Source: Anaerococcus sp. AGMB09787 (GTDB lineage: Bacteria > Bacillota > Clostridia > Tissierellales > Peptoniphilaceae). From it: a DNA stretch of 64,000 nucleotides. Position 1 is the first letter of the stretch; every line of letters begins with the position of its first letter. A program made the translations under genes and the position numbers. Shown here one piece after another: positions 37,602 through 45,661 of the stretch. The stretch spans positions 1 through 64,000 of the forward strand of contig NZ_JAKZEY010000001.1 in assembly GCF_022808955.1 (NCBI RefSeq), written 5' to 3'. The notes under the pieces are model-generated. The model was given only the letters and a program-made list of their open reading frames with translations. It searched no databases and had not been told where the DNA came from.

Positions 37602-38315
37602 TTATTTGAAGTAGATCATACGCATTTCATCGACGTCCTTGATAGTCGTGTCCATTTCGAAGACTTCTTTGAAGGTTTTTTGGGTGAGGACTTCCTTGGA
37701 GCAACCTTCCTTGTATATTTTTTTGTCATTTATTAAAAGGATATGGTCGGCGAAGTGTTCTATGAGGCCGATTTGGTGGAGGCTTATGAGGGTTGTAAGC
37801 CTTAGGTCCTTGGAGAGGTCTCTTATTATTTTCATAATATCGTATTGGTTTTTGAGGTCTAGGGCTGATACTGGCTCATCTAGGAGGAGGACCTCAGGGT
37901 TTTTGATGAGGGCCTGACCTATAAAGACCTTTTGGACCTCGCCACCGCTTAGTTTATCTATGGACTTATCTCTAAAAGCATGTAGGTCTAAGAGGTCTAG
38001 GATTTTCTCGACATCTTCTTTGTCTTCCTTGCTAATTCTCAATGACAGGTCCTCTACCTTGCCAAGCAAGATAGTTTCATAGACAGAAAATCTTATCTTG
38101 GTCTTTATATTTTGGTTTAGGTAGGAGATCCTTGGGGAAGAGGTGATTTTCCCATCATAGGACTTAAGGCCTGCTAGGGCATTTAGGATGGTGGACTTGC
38201 CAGAGCCATTTCTTCCCATAAGGACATTTATCTTGGATGCTTCTAGGTCAAAGGATATATCATCTATTACATTTTTATCTTCATAGGATATGGTTAAATG
38301 CTCTGCCTTAATCAT
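37602..38315 (-). CDS. FecE-type ABC transporter ATP-binding protein, probable nickel/metal-chelate uptake
   Basis: A 237-residue ATPase of the iron-siderophore/cobalamin importer class. It has Walker A GRNGSGKSTIL (about 34-44), the signature KLSGGEVQKVF (about 122-132) and Walker B VLLLDEPVSALD (about 143-154). It overlaps the permease gene by 8 bases and has AGGAGG 4 bases upstream. It is the last gene of the lar-linked operon, so nickel or a nickel chelate is the likely cargo. That is inference from context; iron or cobalamin cannot be ruled out. Confidence 0.8.
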   Translation of the reverse strand: MIKAEHLTISYEDKNVIDDISFDLEASKINVLMGRNGSGKSTILNALAGLKSYDGKITSSPRISYLNQNIKTKIRFSVYETILLGKVEDLSLRISKEDKEDVEKILDLLDLHAFRDKSIDKLSGGEVQKVFIGQALIKNPEVLLLDEPVSALDLKNQYDIMKIIRDLSKDLRLTTLISLHQIGLIEHFADHILLINDKKIYKEGCSKEVLTQKTFKEVFEMDTTIKDVDEMRMIYFK

Positions 38316-39267
38316 ATTTCCTCCTTAGTAAAAAGATAAATATCAAAGGAAGGCCTAAAAGGGATGAGATGATTCCTATAGGTAAGATGGATCCTGGTCT
38401 TAGGGCCTTTGATAGAAGGGAGGATATTGTAAGAAGTATCCCACCAAGGATAGCTGCTCCTCCTAGATAGTACCTCTGATCTTCTCCAAAGGTCTTTCTT
38501 GCTAGGTGGGGAGCAATAATTCCTATAAAGCCGATGACCCCTGCAAAGGATACGGAAAGGGCACTAAGGACTGAGACTATTATGAAGGATTTAATCTTGA
38601 GGGTCTTTACGTCAACTCCTAAGGCCTTGGCCCTCTCTTCACCAAACCTAAGGGCTGTTAGCCTATGGCTATCCTTAAAGACTAGGATAAAGGCGAGTAT
38701 TAGAACAAGTCCTAGGAGGATAATTTGCTCCCACTTGGTGTTAGATACTGATCCAAAGAGCCAAAATACTATAGAAGATAAGGTTTCATCTGTGGATAGG
38801 TATTGGCTAAGGCTAGTTAGGGAATCAAAGAAAAATTTGACCGCAATACCAGCAAGGATCATGGAAGAAGTTTGGGCAAAGCTCTTTTTTGAGAAAAAGT
38901 ATACAAAGGCTATGGCGATTAGGGCAAAGCTTAGGGCTGCGAAGGGGATAATGGTAAGGGAAAATCCCAATAGCAAAAATAGGGCTGCCCCAAAGCCTGC
39001 AGCAGAGCTTACCCCCAGGGTAAAGGGACTAGCTAGGGGGTTATCTAATATAGTCTGCATGATAGCCCCACTAAGGCCCAAGATCATCCCCACGATAAGG
39101 CTTGTAGCCATTTCTGGTAGTCTTATATTAAAGAGGATGGTCCTTTGGAGGTCGCTAAGGGCTAGGATATCAGATATCCTAAGATCACTTGCCCCCACAA
39201 AGAGGTCCCAAAACCCTATAAGGATAGTTATAATAACTAGGCTTAAGATCTTTTTATTCTTACTCAT
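38308..39267 (-). CDS. FecCD-type ABC transporter permease
   Basis: A 319-residue permease of the BtuC/FecCD family with about ten hydrophobic segments and the family motifs GLSGAIMQTILDNPLASPFTLG and GVIGFIGIIAPHLARK. I chose the ATG at 39267, overlapping the binding-protein gene by 8 bases (TATGAGTAA). A start at 39291 would lie further inside that gene and lack a Shine-Dalgarno. It forms the channel for the adjacent lipoprotein and ATPase. Confidence 0.85.
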   Translation of the reverse strand: MSKNKKILSLVIITILIGFWDLFVGASDLRISDILALSDLQRTILFNIRLPEMATSLIVGMILGLSGAIMQTILDNPLASPFTLGVSSAAGFGAALFLLLGFSLTIIPFAALSFALIAIAFVYFFSKKSFAQTSSMILAGIAVKFFFDSLTSLSQYLSTDETLSSIVFWLFGSVSNTKWEQIILLGLVLILAFILVFKDSHRLTALRFGEERAKALGVDVKTLKIKSFIIVSVLSALSVSFAGVIGFIGIIAPHLARKTFGEDQRYYLGGAAILGGILLTISSLLSKALRPGSILPIGIISSLLGLPLIFIFLLRRKYD

Positions 39268-40399
39268 AGGATGCAAACCATGTTCCCTCAAGCTCTATTG
39301 GCATAAAGAGGTCATAGAATTCTTTGAGGTCAGCCTCAGGGTCTAGGTCCTTGAAGGCTTCTGGGTCAAAGATCTTGGCAAGTCTCTCGTAGGAATAGAA
39401 GTCGCTCATATCCCTTGCCATATTATGACATAGGGCATAGATTTTTTTGTTTTGGATAGCAGATAGCTTATCCCAGCCAGTCCTAGTCATGTATTTTGAG
39501 AGTTTATCCCTAATTTCATTATCGCTTACATCAAAGCCCATATGGAGGCTATCTTCCCTATCTAGCCAGGATGATCCAGTTATAACTATGATATCAGGGT
39601 CCTTGCTTAGGACAAATTCCTCAGCTACAGGGCTTGCCTCTTCATCTCCAAGAACATCACCTGCTATATTGTAGCCTCCTGCATCGTTAACCATCTTACC
39701 CCACATTTTTTCATTGCCGTAGGAATTGTCATAGGCAAGCTCACCACTATAACCAAGTTCTATGTAGACAGAAGGCTTATCTTCCTTATCTTTTATAGTA
39801 TTTCTTACTAGGTCTGTCTTTTCCTTGTAGAAAGAAATTAACTTTTCTAGGTTTTTATCAAGACCTGTTGCCTTGGCTATGATTTCTGTTGACTTTATGT
39901 GATCATCAAAGTCTTGGTTATGATAGTTGATATAAATTATTGGTATATCGATCTTATCTTCTATGGAATCAAGCTGAGCCTTATAGGATACAGGGGCTAT
40001 GATGCCATCAGCTCCTATGGATAAGATGTCTTCAACTGAGAAGTCATTATCAGCAAAGTCTGCTACTCTTTTTATCTTTTCAAGTTCTGGGATTTTCTCT
40101 ACTAGCCTGGTATATAAATCGTTCCTATTAATCTTAAGTCCATCATCCATAGCAGCAAGCTTGGTATGGAAGTTATCCTTGTCTAGGTAAAGCATGGTCA
40201 TAAGGGGACCACCTGAGCCTGACCCTTGGACTATGATATTTTCTAGGGGCTTATCTAGGCTAATCTTGCGGCCGAGGATATCTTCGATTTCGATTGAGCC
40301 TTGGGCATCTTCACTTTCTTTGTTGGTAGTAGATGAGCAAGATGTTATTATAAAGACAACAGCTAGCAGTAAAAATAATTTATTCAGATTTTTTTTCAT
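39260..40399 (-). CDS. ABC transporter substrate-binding lipoprotein (TroA/FecB-like fold)
   Basis: A 379-residue lipoprotein with a type II signal and lipobox ITSC (Cys about 21). The periplasmic-binding fold contains VEDILSIGADGIIAP and DPDIIVITGSSW, typical of metal-chelate/cobalamin binding proteins. The Met, His and Trp residues in its C-terminal half could contact a metal chelate. The ATG at 40399 has GGAG six bases upstream and overlaps the end of larC by 20 bases, so the transporter is firmly joined to the lar genes. The cargo is inferred to be nickel. Confidence 0.8.
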   Translation of the reverse strand: MKKNLNKLFLLLAVVFIITSCSSTTNKESEDAQGSIEIEDILGRKISLDKPLENIIVQGSGSGGPLMTMLYLDKDNFHTKLAAMDDGLKINRNDLYTRLVEKIPELEKIKRVADFADNDFSVEDILSIGADGIIAPVSYKAQLDSIEDKIDIPIIYINYHNQDFDDHIKSTEIIAKATGLDKNLEKLISFYKEKTDLVRNTIKDKEDKPSVYIELGYSGELAYDNSYGNEKMWGKMVNDAGGYNIAGDVLGDEEASPVAEEFVLSKDPDIIVITGSSWLDREDSLHMGFDVSDNEIRDKLSKYMTRTGWDKLSAIQNKKIYALCHNMARDMSDFYSYERLAKIFDPEAFKDLDPEADLKEFYDLFMPIELEGTWFASYE

Positions 40400-40814
40400 A
40401 CTCTTCTCCATATATTTTATCTAATTTTTTGAAGGCTTCTTTTATTGAAATATTGTCAGTTTTGGCGAGGTCTAGGGCTGATTGGTATTCTGGGTAGACG
40501 TAGGTTTTATCCTTGTGGAAGACCATCTTGTAGGTTAAGCTTATATCCTTGTAGTCAATATTTACAAAGTCTCTCTCTAGGATATCCCTAGACACTTCAA
40601 ACTTTCTAATCCCTATGCTTGTAGAGTTTTCGAAGATTATATCTTCAATAGTTTCGAGATTTTCTCTATCGCATAGGACAGAAAGCTTGTAGGCAGGGCG
40701 GTTTTTCTTCATATAGATAGGGGTATAGTAAACATCCCTAGCATAGTCCATAAGCTTATCCATAAGATAGCCTAGGAGCTCTCCACTACTATCATCTATA
40801 TTTGTTTCAGCCAA
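40380..40814 (-). CDS. larC2: LarC C-terminal part (LarC2), read by -1 frameshift from larC1
   Basis: A 144-residue frame holding the C-terminal half of the nickel-insertion protein LarC: AETNIDDSSGELLGYLMDKL and YYTPIYMKKNRPAYKL match the family core. The only nearby initiation codon is a TTG at 40814 with no good ribosome binding site. A -1 slip on the A9 run at the end of larC1 would join the frames as ...GKKK-SLILAETNIDD..., restoring the normal LarC sequence. The 5' and 3' frames therefore probably encode one fused LarC, with LarC1 as the unshifted product. Confidence 0.85.
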   Translation of the reverse strand: MAETNIDDSSGELLGYLMDKLMDYARDVYYTPIYMKKNRPAYKLSVLCDRENLETIEDIIFENSTSIGIRKFEVSRDILERDFVNIDYKDISLTYKMVFHKDKTYVYPEYQSALDLAKTDNISIKEAFKKLDKIYGEEYEKKSE

Positions 40815-40816
40815 GA

Positions 40817-41656
40817 TTAGGCTTTTTTTTTACCCTTAACTTCCATAACTCTCAAGATATTGGTAGACTTTTCAAAGTCCTTGTTACCTGCTCCAAGTCC
40901 TATCCTACCTATAGAAAATTCTCCTAGGGTATCTCCCTTATTGAAGTACTTAACAAGGGCCATGCCTGTTGGTGTAATGTGTTCACCATATTCGTCTATG
41001 ATGGATAGGCTAAGGTCGCTATCTCTAAGGATATTGGCAACTGCTGGTACAGGGACAGGCATATAGCCATGGGCACATTTTTGGAGGCCTACGCCCTCAT
41101 AGAGCTTGGAGAAATAAATATTCTCAACGCCTAGGTCTTCTAGGAGGACACAGGTACCCACTATATCGATTATGGAGTCGACTGCCCCTATCTCGTGGAA
41201 ATGGACTTCGTCCTTAGCTATACCATGGGCCTTGGATTCGGCTTCGGCTATGATATCAAAGATTCCCAAGGCATCGGTCTTGACCCTATCTGATAGGGAG
41301 GCAGAATTGATGATATTTTCTATGTCCTTGATATTCCTGTGGACATGGTTATGGTGGTGGTCGTGATGATGGTCATGGATGTGTTCGTGGTCATGGTGGT
41401 CTTCATGACTATGTTCATGGTCATGGTGGTGATGGTGTTGATGAGAATGCTCATGGTCTTCTCCCTCTAGGATAACATCAAAGTTATAGGCATCGATGCC
41501 ATTTTTCTTGACCCTATCAAAGACTAGCCTGTAGCCGTCTATCCCCAAGGCCCCTATGGCTTCTTCTAAGACTTCCTTAGATGCTCCTAGGTCAAGTAAG
41601 GCTCCTATAGTCATATCTCCTGCAATTCCTGAATACATTTCAAAATATAAGTCCAT
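40817..41656 (-). CDS. larC1: LarC N-terminal part (LarC1): nickel pincer cofactor CTP-dependent nickel insertion protein
   Basis: A 279-residue frame with the LarC N-terminal signature YFEMYSGIAGDMTIGALLDLG. A strongly His/Asp-rich metal-binding insert follows at about residues 68-106. HEIGAVDSIIDIVG and the THE-TPTGMALVKYF region come next. LarC inserts nickel into the pincer nucleotide with CTP. The frame ends KGKKKA-stop just after the slippery A9 run. The stop codon of larB overlaps this start by one base, so it is coupled. Confidence 0.88.
   Translation of the reverse strand: MDLYFEMYSGIAGDMTIGALLDLGASKEVLEEAIGALGIDGYRLVFDRVKKNGIDAYNFDVILEGEDHEHSHQHHHHHDHEHSHEDHHDHEHIHDHHHDHHHNHVHRNIKDIENIINSASLSDRVKTDALGIFDIIAEAESKAHGIAKDEVHFHEIGAVDSIIDIVGTCVLLEDLGVENIYFSKLYEGVGLQKCAHGYMPVPVPAVANILRDSDLSLSIIDEYGEHITPTGMALVKYFNKGDTLGEFSIGRIGLGAGNKDFEKSTNILRVMEVKGKKKA
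40823..40831 (-). other. Slippery A9 run for -1 ribosomal frameshifting in larC
   Basis: On the minus strand GGT AAA AAA AAA GCC TAA is the larC1 frame. A -1 slip within the A run reads ...AAA AGC CTA ATC TTG GCT GAA, giving KSLILAE, which fits LarC. A local AGCC/GGCT stem lies next to the run, and a longer AGCCTA/TAGGCT pairing with a GGAG/CTCC inner stem is possible about 45 bases on. A known parallel is the frameshifted larC1/larC2 of Lactiplantibacillus plantarum. Confidence 0.75.
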
Positions 41657-42402
41657 TATTTCTCCTCTATAAGTTTATTTATTTGGCAGGCAGCATAGGC
41701 TGCTCCGTAGCCATTGTCGATATTTACAACTGATATTCCTTCGGCACAAGTTGAAAGCATGGTCAAAAGGGCGCTTACCCCCTTAAAGGATGCCCCATAG
41801 CCAACGGAAGTTGGAACGGCTATGATTGGCTTATTGACAAGTCCTGCTATGACAGTACCTAGGGCGCCCTCCATGCCGGCTATGGCTATTATGACATTGG
41901 CCTTTCTTATTTCATCGATTTTGTTAATGAGCCTATGGAGGCCAGAGACACCAACATCATAGTGCCTATCGACCCTTGCTCCAAAAAATTCTGCTGTTAT
42001 GGCAGCTTCTTCTGCTACAAAGAGGTCTGCAGTCCCCCCTGTGCAGATGGCAATCCTTCCTATTTGCTCCCTTTCTTCAAAGTCTAGGGAGATAATCCTT
42101 GCGACCTTGTTGTAGGTAACCTGGTCAATCTCTTTTTTTACTAGCTTATATTGCTCTTCGCTGCACCTGGTTCCTATTACGCTTTGCCTTCTCTCGTAGA
42201 AGGCTTTAAAGATTTCAATTAGAGCAAAGTCTTCCTTTCCCTGGCAGAAGATGGTCTCAGGAAATCCCCTCCTATCCTTCCTTTGGAAGTCAAGCTTGGC
42301 TATATCAATATCCTTAAAGTTAAAGTCCTTGAGGTAGGCTAATCCCTCATCTATGGACATGATTCCGGCCTTTATTTTTTCTAAAAATTCTCTATCTTTC
42401 AT
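41656..42402 (-). CDS. larB: Nickel pincer cofactor biosynthesis protein LarB (NaAD carboxylase/hydrolase)
   Basis: A 248-residue protein of the AIR-carboxylase-like LarB family. The C-terminal half has GMEGALGTVIAGLVNKPIIAVP, SVGYGASFKGVSALLTML and NIDNGYGAAYAA, which form the carboxylase core. In LarB the enzyme carboxylates nicotinic acid adenine dinucleotide and releases AMP, giving the biscarboxylic pyridinium mononucleotide. The ATG at 42402 overlaps larE by 4 bases (ATGA); an in-frame ATG at 42414 is the alternative. Its substrate NaAD connects it to the NAD pathway. Confidence 0.9.
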   Translation of the reverse strand: MKDREFLEKIKAGIMSIDEGLAYLKDFNFKDIDIAKLDFQRKDRRGFPETIFCQGKEDFALIEIFKAFYERRQSVIGTRCSEEQYKLVKKEIDQVTYNKVARIISLDFEEREQIGRIAICTGGTADLFVAEEAAITAEFFGARVDRHYDVGVSGLHRLINKIDEIRKANVIIAIAGMEGALGTVIAGLVNKPIIAVPTSVGYGASFKGVSALLTMLSTCAEGISVVNIDNGYGAAYAACQINKLIEEK

Positions 42403-43253
42403 TGGGCCAACCATGGGTTAAGTTCAACCTTATCCTTATCTTCTAGGACTTCATCCATTGACCCTGACCTGTAGCCTTCTAGGTCAAGGTTTATATAGGT
42501 AAAGCCAAGGTCTTTTAGCCCCCTAGTGATGGTGTCGAGATTTTCCATAACTATAGGGAAGTCCTTCCTTTCGACTTCGATCCTTGTATTATCTCCATAT
42601 AGCCTAATCCTTACGTTCTTGATGCCTAGATCCTTAATAAGGGCCTCCCCCTTATCTATAGCATCGAGCATCTGGGTGTTGATTCTACTATTGTAGGGAA
42701 ATCTTGTTGCAAGGCAGGGAGATGATGGTCTCTTGTAGACTGATATGCCTAGTTCTTTGGCATAGTCCCTTACCATTTCTTTACTAAAGCCCGCTTCCTT
42801 CAAGAGGGAAACTACGCCCTTGTCGTGGAGGGCCTTGAGTCCTGGTCTAAAGACCTTGTAGTCATCTAGGTTTGACCCATCAAGGACATACCTATAGCCT
42901 AGCTTATCCTTTAGCTTGAAGGCCTCTTCAAAGAGGAAGCTCTTACAATGGTAGCACCTGTCTATGGGATTATTGAGGATAGCCTCATTATCAAAGACAG
43001 ATATATCTGCCTCATAGAGTTTAACCTTCATTTCCCTAGCGAGGTTTTGGGCATTTTCTAGGTCCCCATTTGGACTTGTCTCTGTCTTATAGATTATAGC
43101 GACAATATCGTTTTCGTCTTTCCTATACAAGCTTGCAAGTTTTAGAATTAGAGATGAGTCGACTCCACCAGAGAAGGCAAGGACAGCTCCCCCCTCCAGG
43201 TGATCTCTTACAAGCTGGTTTAATTTTTCTTTCTTACTTTCGTAATCTTCCAT
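42399..43253 (-). CDS. larE: ATP-dependent sulfur transferase LarE, three-cysteine type
   Basis: A 284-residue PP-loop protein with SGGVDSS at residues 28-34. Cys 180 in RPSSPCLATRFPY is the counterpart of the sacrificial sulfur donor Cys 176 of L. plantarum LarE. It also has a CYHC pair at residues 100 and 103. Three-cysteine LarE proteins can bind a [4Fe-4S] cluster and may turn over catalytically. It adds the two thiocarboxylate sulfurs of the pincer cofactor. The ATG at 43253 has AAAGGG upstream. It is the first gene of the lar-transporter operon. Confidence 0.9.
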   Translation of the reverse strand: MEDYESKKEKLNQLVRDHLEGGAVLAFSGGVDSSLILKLASLYRKDENDIVAIIYKTETSPNGDLENAQNLAREMKVKLYEADISVFDNEAILNNPIDRCYHCKSFLFEEAFKLKDKLGYRYVLDGSNLDDYKVFRPGLKALHDKGVVSLLKEAGFSKEMVRDYAKELGISVYKRPSSPCLATRFPYNSRINTQMLDAIDKGEALIKDLGIKNVRIRLYGDNTRIEVERKDFPIVMENLDTITRGLKDLGFTYINLDLEGYRSGSMDEVLEDKDKVELNPWLAQ

Positions 43254-43299
43254 ATTTACCCTTTCTAATATAAACAAAATAAAAGGGCTTGCTAAAATC

Positions 43300-43326
43300 C
43301 ATTAGCTCCATTACATAGATCTAATG
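43300..43326 (-). promoter_or_regulatory. Spaced inverted repeat at the lar operon promoter
   Basis: CATTAG-N15-CTAATG, perfect 6-base arms, about 50-75 bases before larE. It overlaps a candidate promoter on the minus strand (TTGTTA, then TGTAAT with a 19-base spacer). Widely spaced palindromes are typical of NikR-like nickel repressors, but no such regulator gene is in the window. Confidence 0.4.
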
Positions 43327-43452
43327 ATTTACTTTAACAAACCTTCATGATTTTTTACTAAATTTTACAGCTTCATGCTTATTTTATAATAGCACAAAAA
43401 AAATTTATGGTCAATAAAATTATGTGTTAGAATAGTAACTAAGGAGATGGAT

Positions 43453-43875
43453 ATGAATATAGTAGTTGTAGATGGCCAAGGGGGATCAATCGGTGCCTCT
43501 TTGGTAGAAAAAATTAAAAATAGAAATAAGAGTGTTAAGGTCTGTGGCTTGGGTGTTAATTACTTTGCCAGCAAGGCCATGAAAAGATCTGGGGCAGATA
43601 TAACAGCCACAGGGGAAAATGCCATAAAGGTCAATGCCAAAGACTGTGACTTTATCCTAGGGACCACAGGAATAATGATAGCAAATTCTCTCCAAGGGGA
43701 GATTAGCCCAAAGATTGCCAAGGCCTTAGCCAAGTCAGATGCCACAAAAATTTTGATTCCCTTTGATTGTTCCAACACAATCATCATAGGAAGCTCGGAT
43801 AAGAGCCTAGAAGAAAACATAGACAGGGCTGTGGATAAACTCTTTGAACAAATGGCAAATAAAAAAGCCTTATAA
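43453..43875 (+). CDS. DUF3842 family protein
   Basis: A 140-residue small Rossmann-like protein with the family N-terminus NIVVVDGQGGSIGASLVEK and later FDCSNTIIIGSSD. The ATG at 43453 lies 6 bases after AAGGAG; a first ATG at 43447 abuts it and is unlikely. It runs divergently from larE, sharing a 199-base promoter region. A weak promoter (TTATGG, 17 bases, TAGAAT) lies about 25 bases before it. The biochemical role of DUF3842 is unknown; the GGSIG loop could bind a nucleotide. Confidence 0.8.
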   Translation: MNIVVVDGQGGSIGASLVEKIKNRNKSVKVCGLGVNYFASKAMKRSGADITATGENAIKVNAKDCDFILGTTGIMIANSLQGEISPKIAKALAKSDATKILIPFDCSNTIIIGSSDKSLEENIDRAVDKLFEQMANKKAL

Positions 43876-44006
43876 TAAGGCCCTATGTAAATAGCCCCCA
43901 AAAGGAGCTATACATAAACAATGTATCTCAGTGTTAACGATACTTGTAATGCATAATTATTGTACTTAAATATCAGAAAATTTCAATTTAGAAGAAAGTA
44001 GGACTT

Positions 44007-44990
44007 ATGGAAAACAAAGGAAAAAAATTGATAGCTTTAGCCATTACTGTCCTTGTAGTAATGGTGGCGGCCTTTAGCAAGGATATAGTAGCGAAAGAAG
44101 AAATAAAAGAAAACAAATACCTAGATCAAATGATGGATATGTCCCTTATGAGGCAAGAAGTTCTCCAAGGATCTAACCAAAATCAAAAGATACAAATCGT
44201 AGAAGTAAATGGCCTAATCCAATCAGGCTATACTAATGACTTGATAGTCAAAGACCTAAAGGATGCAAAAGAAGATGAGAGTGTAAAAGGGGTTATCCTC
44301 AAGGTAAATTCACCAGGTGGCTCTGTCTACGCATCAGAGAAAATAGCAAATCAAGTAAAAAAGCTAAAAAATGCTGGCAAGCCAATCTATACAGTTATGG
44401 AAGAGTTTGCAGCTAGTGGGGGCTACTACATATCAGCTCCAACAGATAAAATCTATGCATCAAATGAAACCTGGACTGGATCAATCGGTGTAATAATATC
44501 TACCTATTCATTTGGTGGACTTTTTGAAAAATATGGCATCAAGGAGCAAAATATAACCTCAGGATCCCTAAAGGATGCCGGAAGCTCAGGCCATGATATG
44601 AGGGAAGATGAGAAAAAATACTACCAAGGCCTAGTTGATAGTGCTTACGAAAGATTTGTAGACCTAGTAGCAGATGGAAGGAAGATGAGCAAGAGAGATA
44701 TCAGGAAACTTGCCGATGGTAGGGTCTATGATGGGGCCCAAGCCTTAAAAAACGGTCTAATAGATGAGATAGGAGATTTGGATAAGGCCATAGGAGCTAT
44801 GACAAGCGACTTAAAATTAGAAGATCCCCTAGTTATCAAAAACCAAGGTAGCGCTGGACTCTTTGGCTCTATCTTTTCTAAAATATCCGATTTGAAAAAC
44901 TCTTCCAAGTCAGATCTTCAGATCTTAAATGAGATGGTCAAGGACAATGAGCCTAGGCCAATGTATCTAATGGGAGGCTACCATGAGTGA
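44007..44990 (+). CDS. sppA: Signal peptide peptidase SppA (S49 family)
   Basis: A 327-residue membrane-anchored serine protease. One N-terminal membrane helix is followed by VNSPGGSVYASEKIANQV. The catalytic Ser is in FAASGGYYISAP (about residue 137) and the general-base Lys in SGSLKDAGSSG (about 189). It degrades signal peptides left in the membrane. It overlaps the following RDD gene by 8 bases. The 131-base gap before it holds an imperfect hairpin near 43883-43913 and no gene. Confidence 0.92.
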   Translation: MENKGKKLIALAITVLVVMVAAFSKDIVAKEEIKENKYLDQMMDMSLMRQEVLQGSNQNQKIQIVEVNGLIQSGYTNDLIVKDLKDAKEDESVKGVILKVNSPGGSVYASEKIANQVKKLKNAGKPIYTVMEEFAASGGYYISAPTDKIYASNETWTGSIGVIISTYSFGGLFEKYGIKEQNITSGSLKDAGSSGHDMREDEKKYYQGLVDSAYERFVDLVADGRKMSKRDIRKLADGRVYDGAQALKNGLIDEIGDLDKAIGAMTSDLKLEDPLVIKNQGSAGLFGSIFSKISDLKNSSKSDLQILNEMVKDNEPRPMYLMGGYHE

Positions 44991-45462
44991 GCTTAATACC
45001 TATGAGAATAAAGTTAAGGAAAGGGACTACAAATTTGCTTATGGAGGATTTTTCCTTAGGCTCATAGCCTATTTGATAGATATCTTGGTAATAGCTTCTA
45101 TTTTCCAAATAGTAAGTGCTATGGTCTATATCGATCCAGACCTAAACTTTTTTGGCATTCCTATAAGGGCCTTGGTGAAGCTTGGTATAACTTTGCTTTA
45201 CTTCTTTCTAATGACCTATATCACCAAAGGGAGGACTCTAGGAAAATTTATCCTGGGTCTTAGAGTAATATCTCTTACATCTGATAGGCTAAGCCTATCT
45301 CAAATTTTCCTAAGGGAAGTCTGTGGGAGGTTTGTCCAAGACAAGATCAAAATCCTCTACCTCTTTGTAGGAATTTCTCCCAAGAAGCAAAGCGTCTTTG
45401 ATATGCTCCTAGATACGACAGTGGTCAAAGAAAATATTTTTAAGGCCTTGTATGAAAAATAA
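44983..45462 (+). CDS. RDD family membrane protein
   Basis: A 159-residue protein with about three membrane helices. The RDD signature is visible as FFLRLIAYLIDILV near residue 24 (Arg and Asp in helix 1) and as TKGRTLGKFILGLRV. Some RDD proteins transport or regulate ions and osmolytes; no specific function is assigned. It is co-transcribed with sppA. Confidence 0.8.
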   Translation: MSELNTYENKVKERDYKFAYGGFFLRLIAYLIDILVIASIFQIVSAMVYIDPDLNFFGIPIRALVKLGITLLYFFLMTYITKGRTLGKFILGLRVISLTSDRLSLSQIFLREVCGRFVQDKIKILYLFVGISPKKQSVFDMLLDTTVVKENIFKALYEK

Positions 45463-45485
45463 AATCAAAAAATATTTCTAAAAAT

Positions 45486-45528
45486 CGCCCTGATTTGCTA
45501 AAATAAGCTCTTTAGGGTGGTTTTTCTT
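45486..45528 (+). terminator. Terminator after the RDD gene
   Basis: CGCCCT / AGGGTG arms (one G-T pair) with a roughly 22-base loop, followed by TTTTTC. Confidence 0.55.
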
Positions 45529-45541
45529 TTTCTTTTAAAAA

Positions 45542-45557
45542 CCACAATATATGGTAT
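45542..45557. promoter_or_regulatory. NrdR box 1 upstream of nrdA
   Basis: CCACAATATATGGTAT matches 13 of 16 positions of the NrdR consensus ACACWATATATWGTGT. It overlaps a likely -10 TATGAT (45555-45560). Confidence 0.75.
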
Positions 45558-45582
45558 GATAATAAGCGTAGCAATTAAAAAA

Positions 45583-45598
45583 ATACTATATATTGTAT
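45583..45598. promoter_or_regulatory. NrdR box 2 upstream of nrdA
   Basis: ATACTATATATTGTAT matches 14 of 16 consensus positions. It lies 41 bases (about four helical turns) from box 1. Confidence 0.8.
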
Positions 45599-45661
45599 TA
45601 TCAAAGATTATTAATAGTGAAGATTATTAAGATAGATTTATAAATTATCAAGGGAGGCCTT

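Noticed and set aside
38534-39346. 270-codon plus-strand frame opposite the FecCD permease
   Set aside because: Antisense shadow of a hydrophobic gene; no start signal and no family resemblance.
41340-41460. Repetitive tract of CAT/ATG-like triplets suggesting a simple repeat or CRISPR-like array
   Set aside because: It encodes the His-rich metal-binding segment of LarC1; no spacers or conserved repeat unit.
43883-43913. Imperfect hairpin between DUF3842 and sppA as a terminator or riboswitch
   Set aside because: Stem is interrupted, there is no T tract, and no known riboswitch core was recognised.
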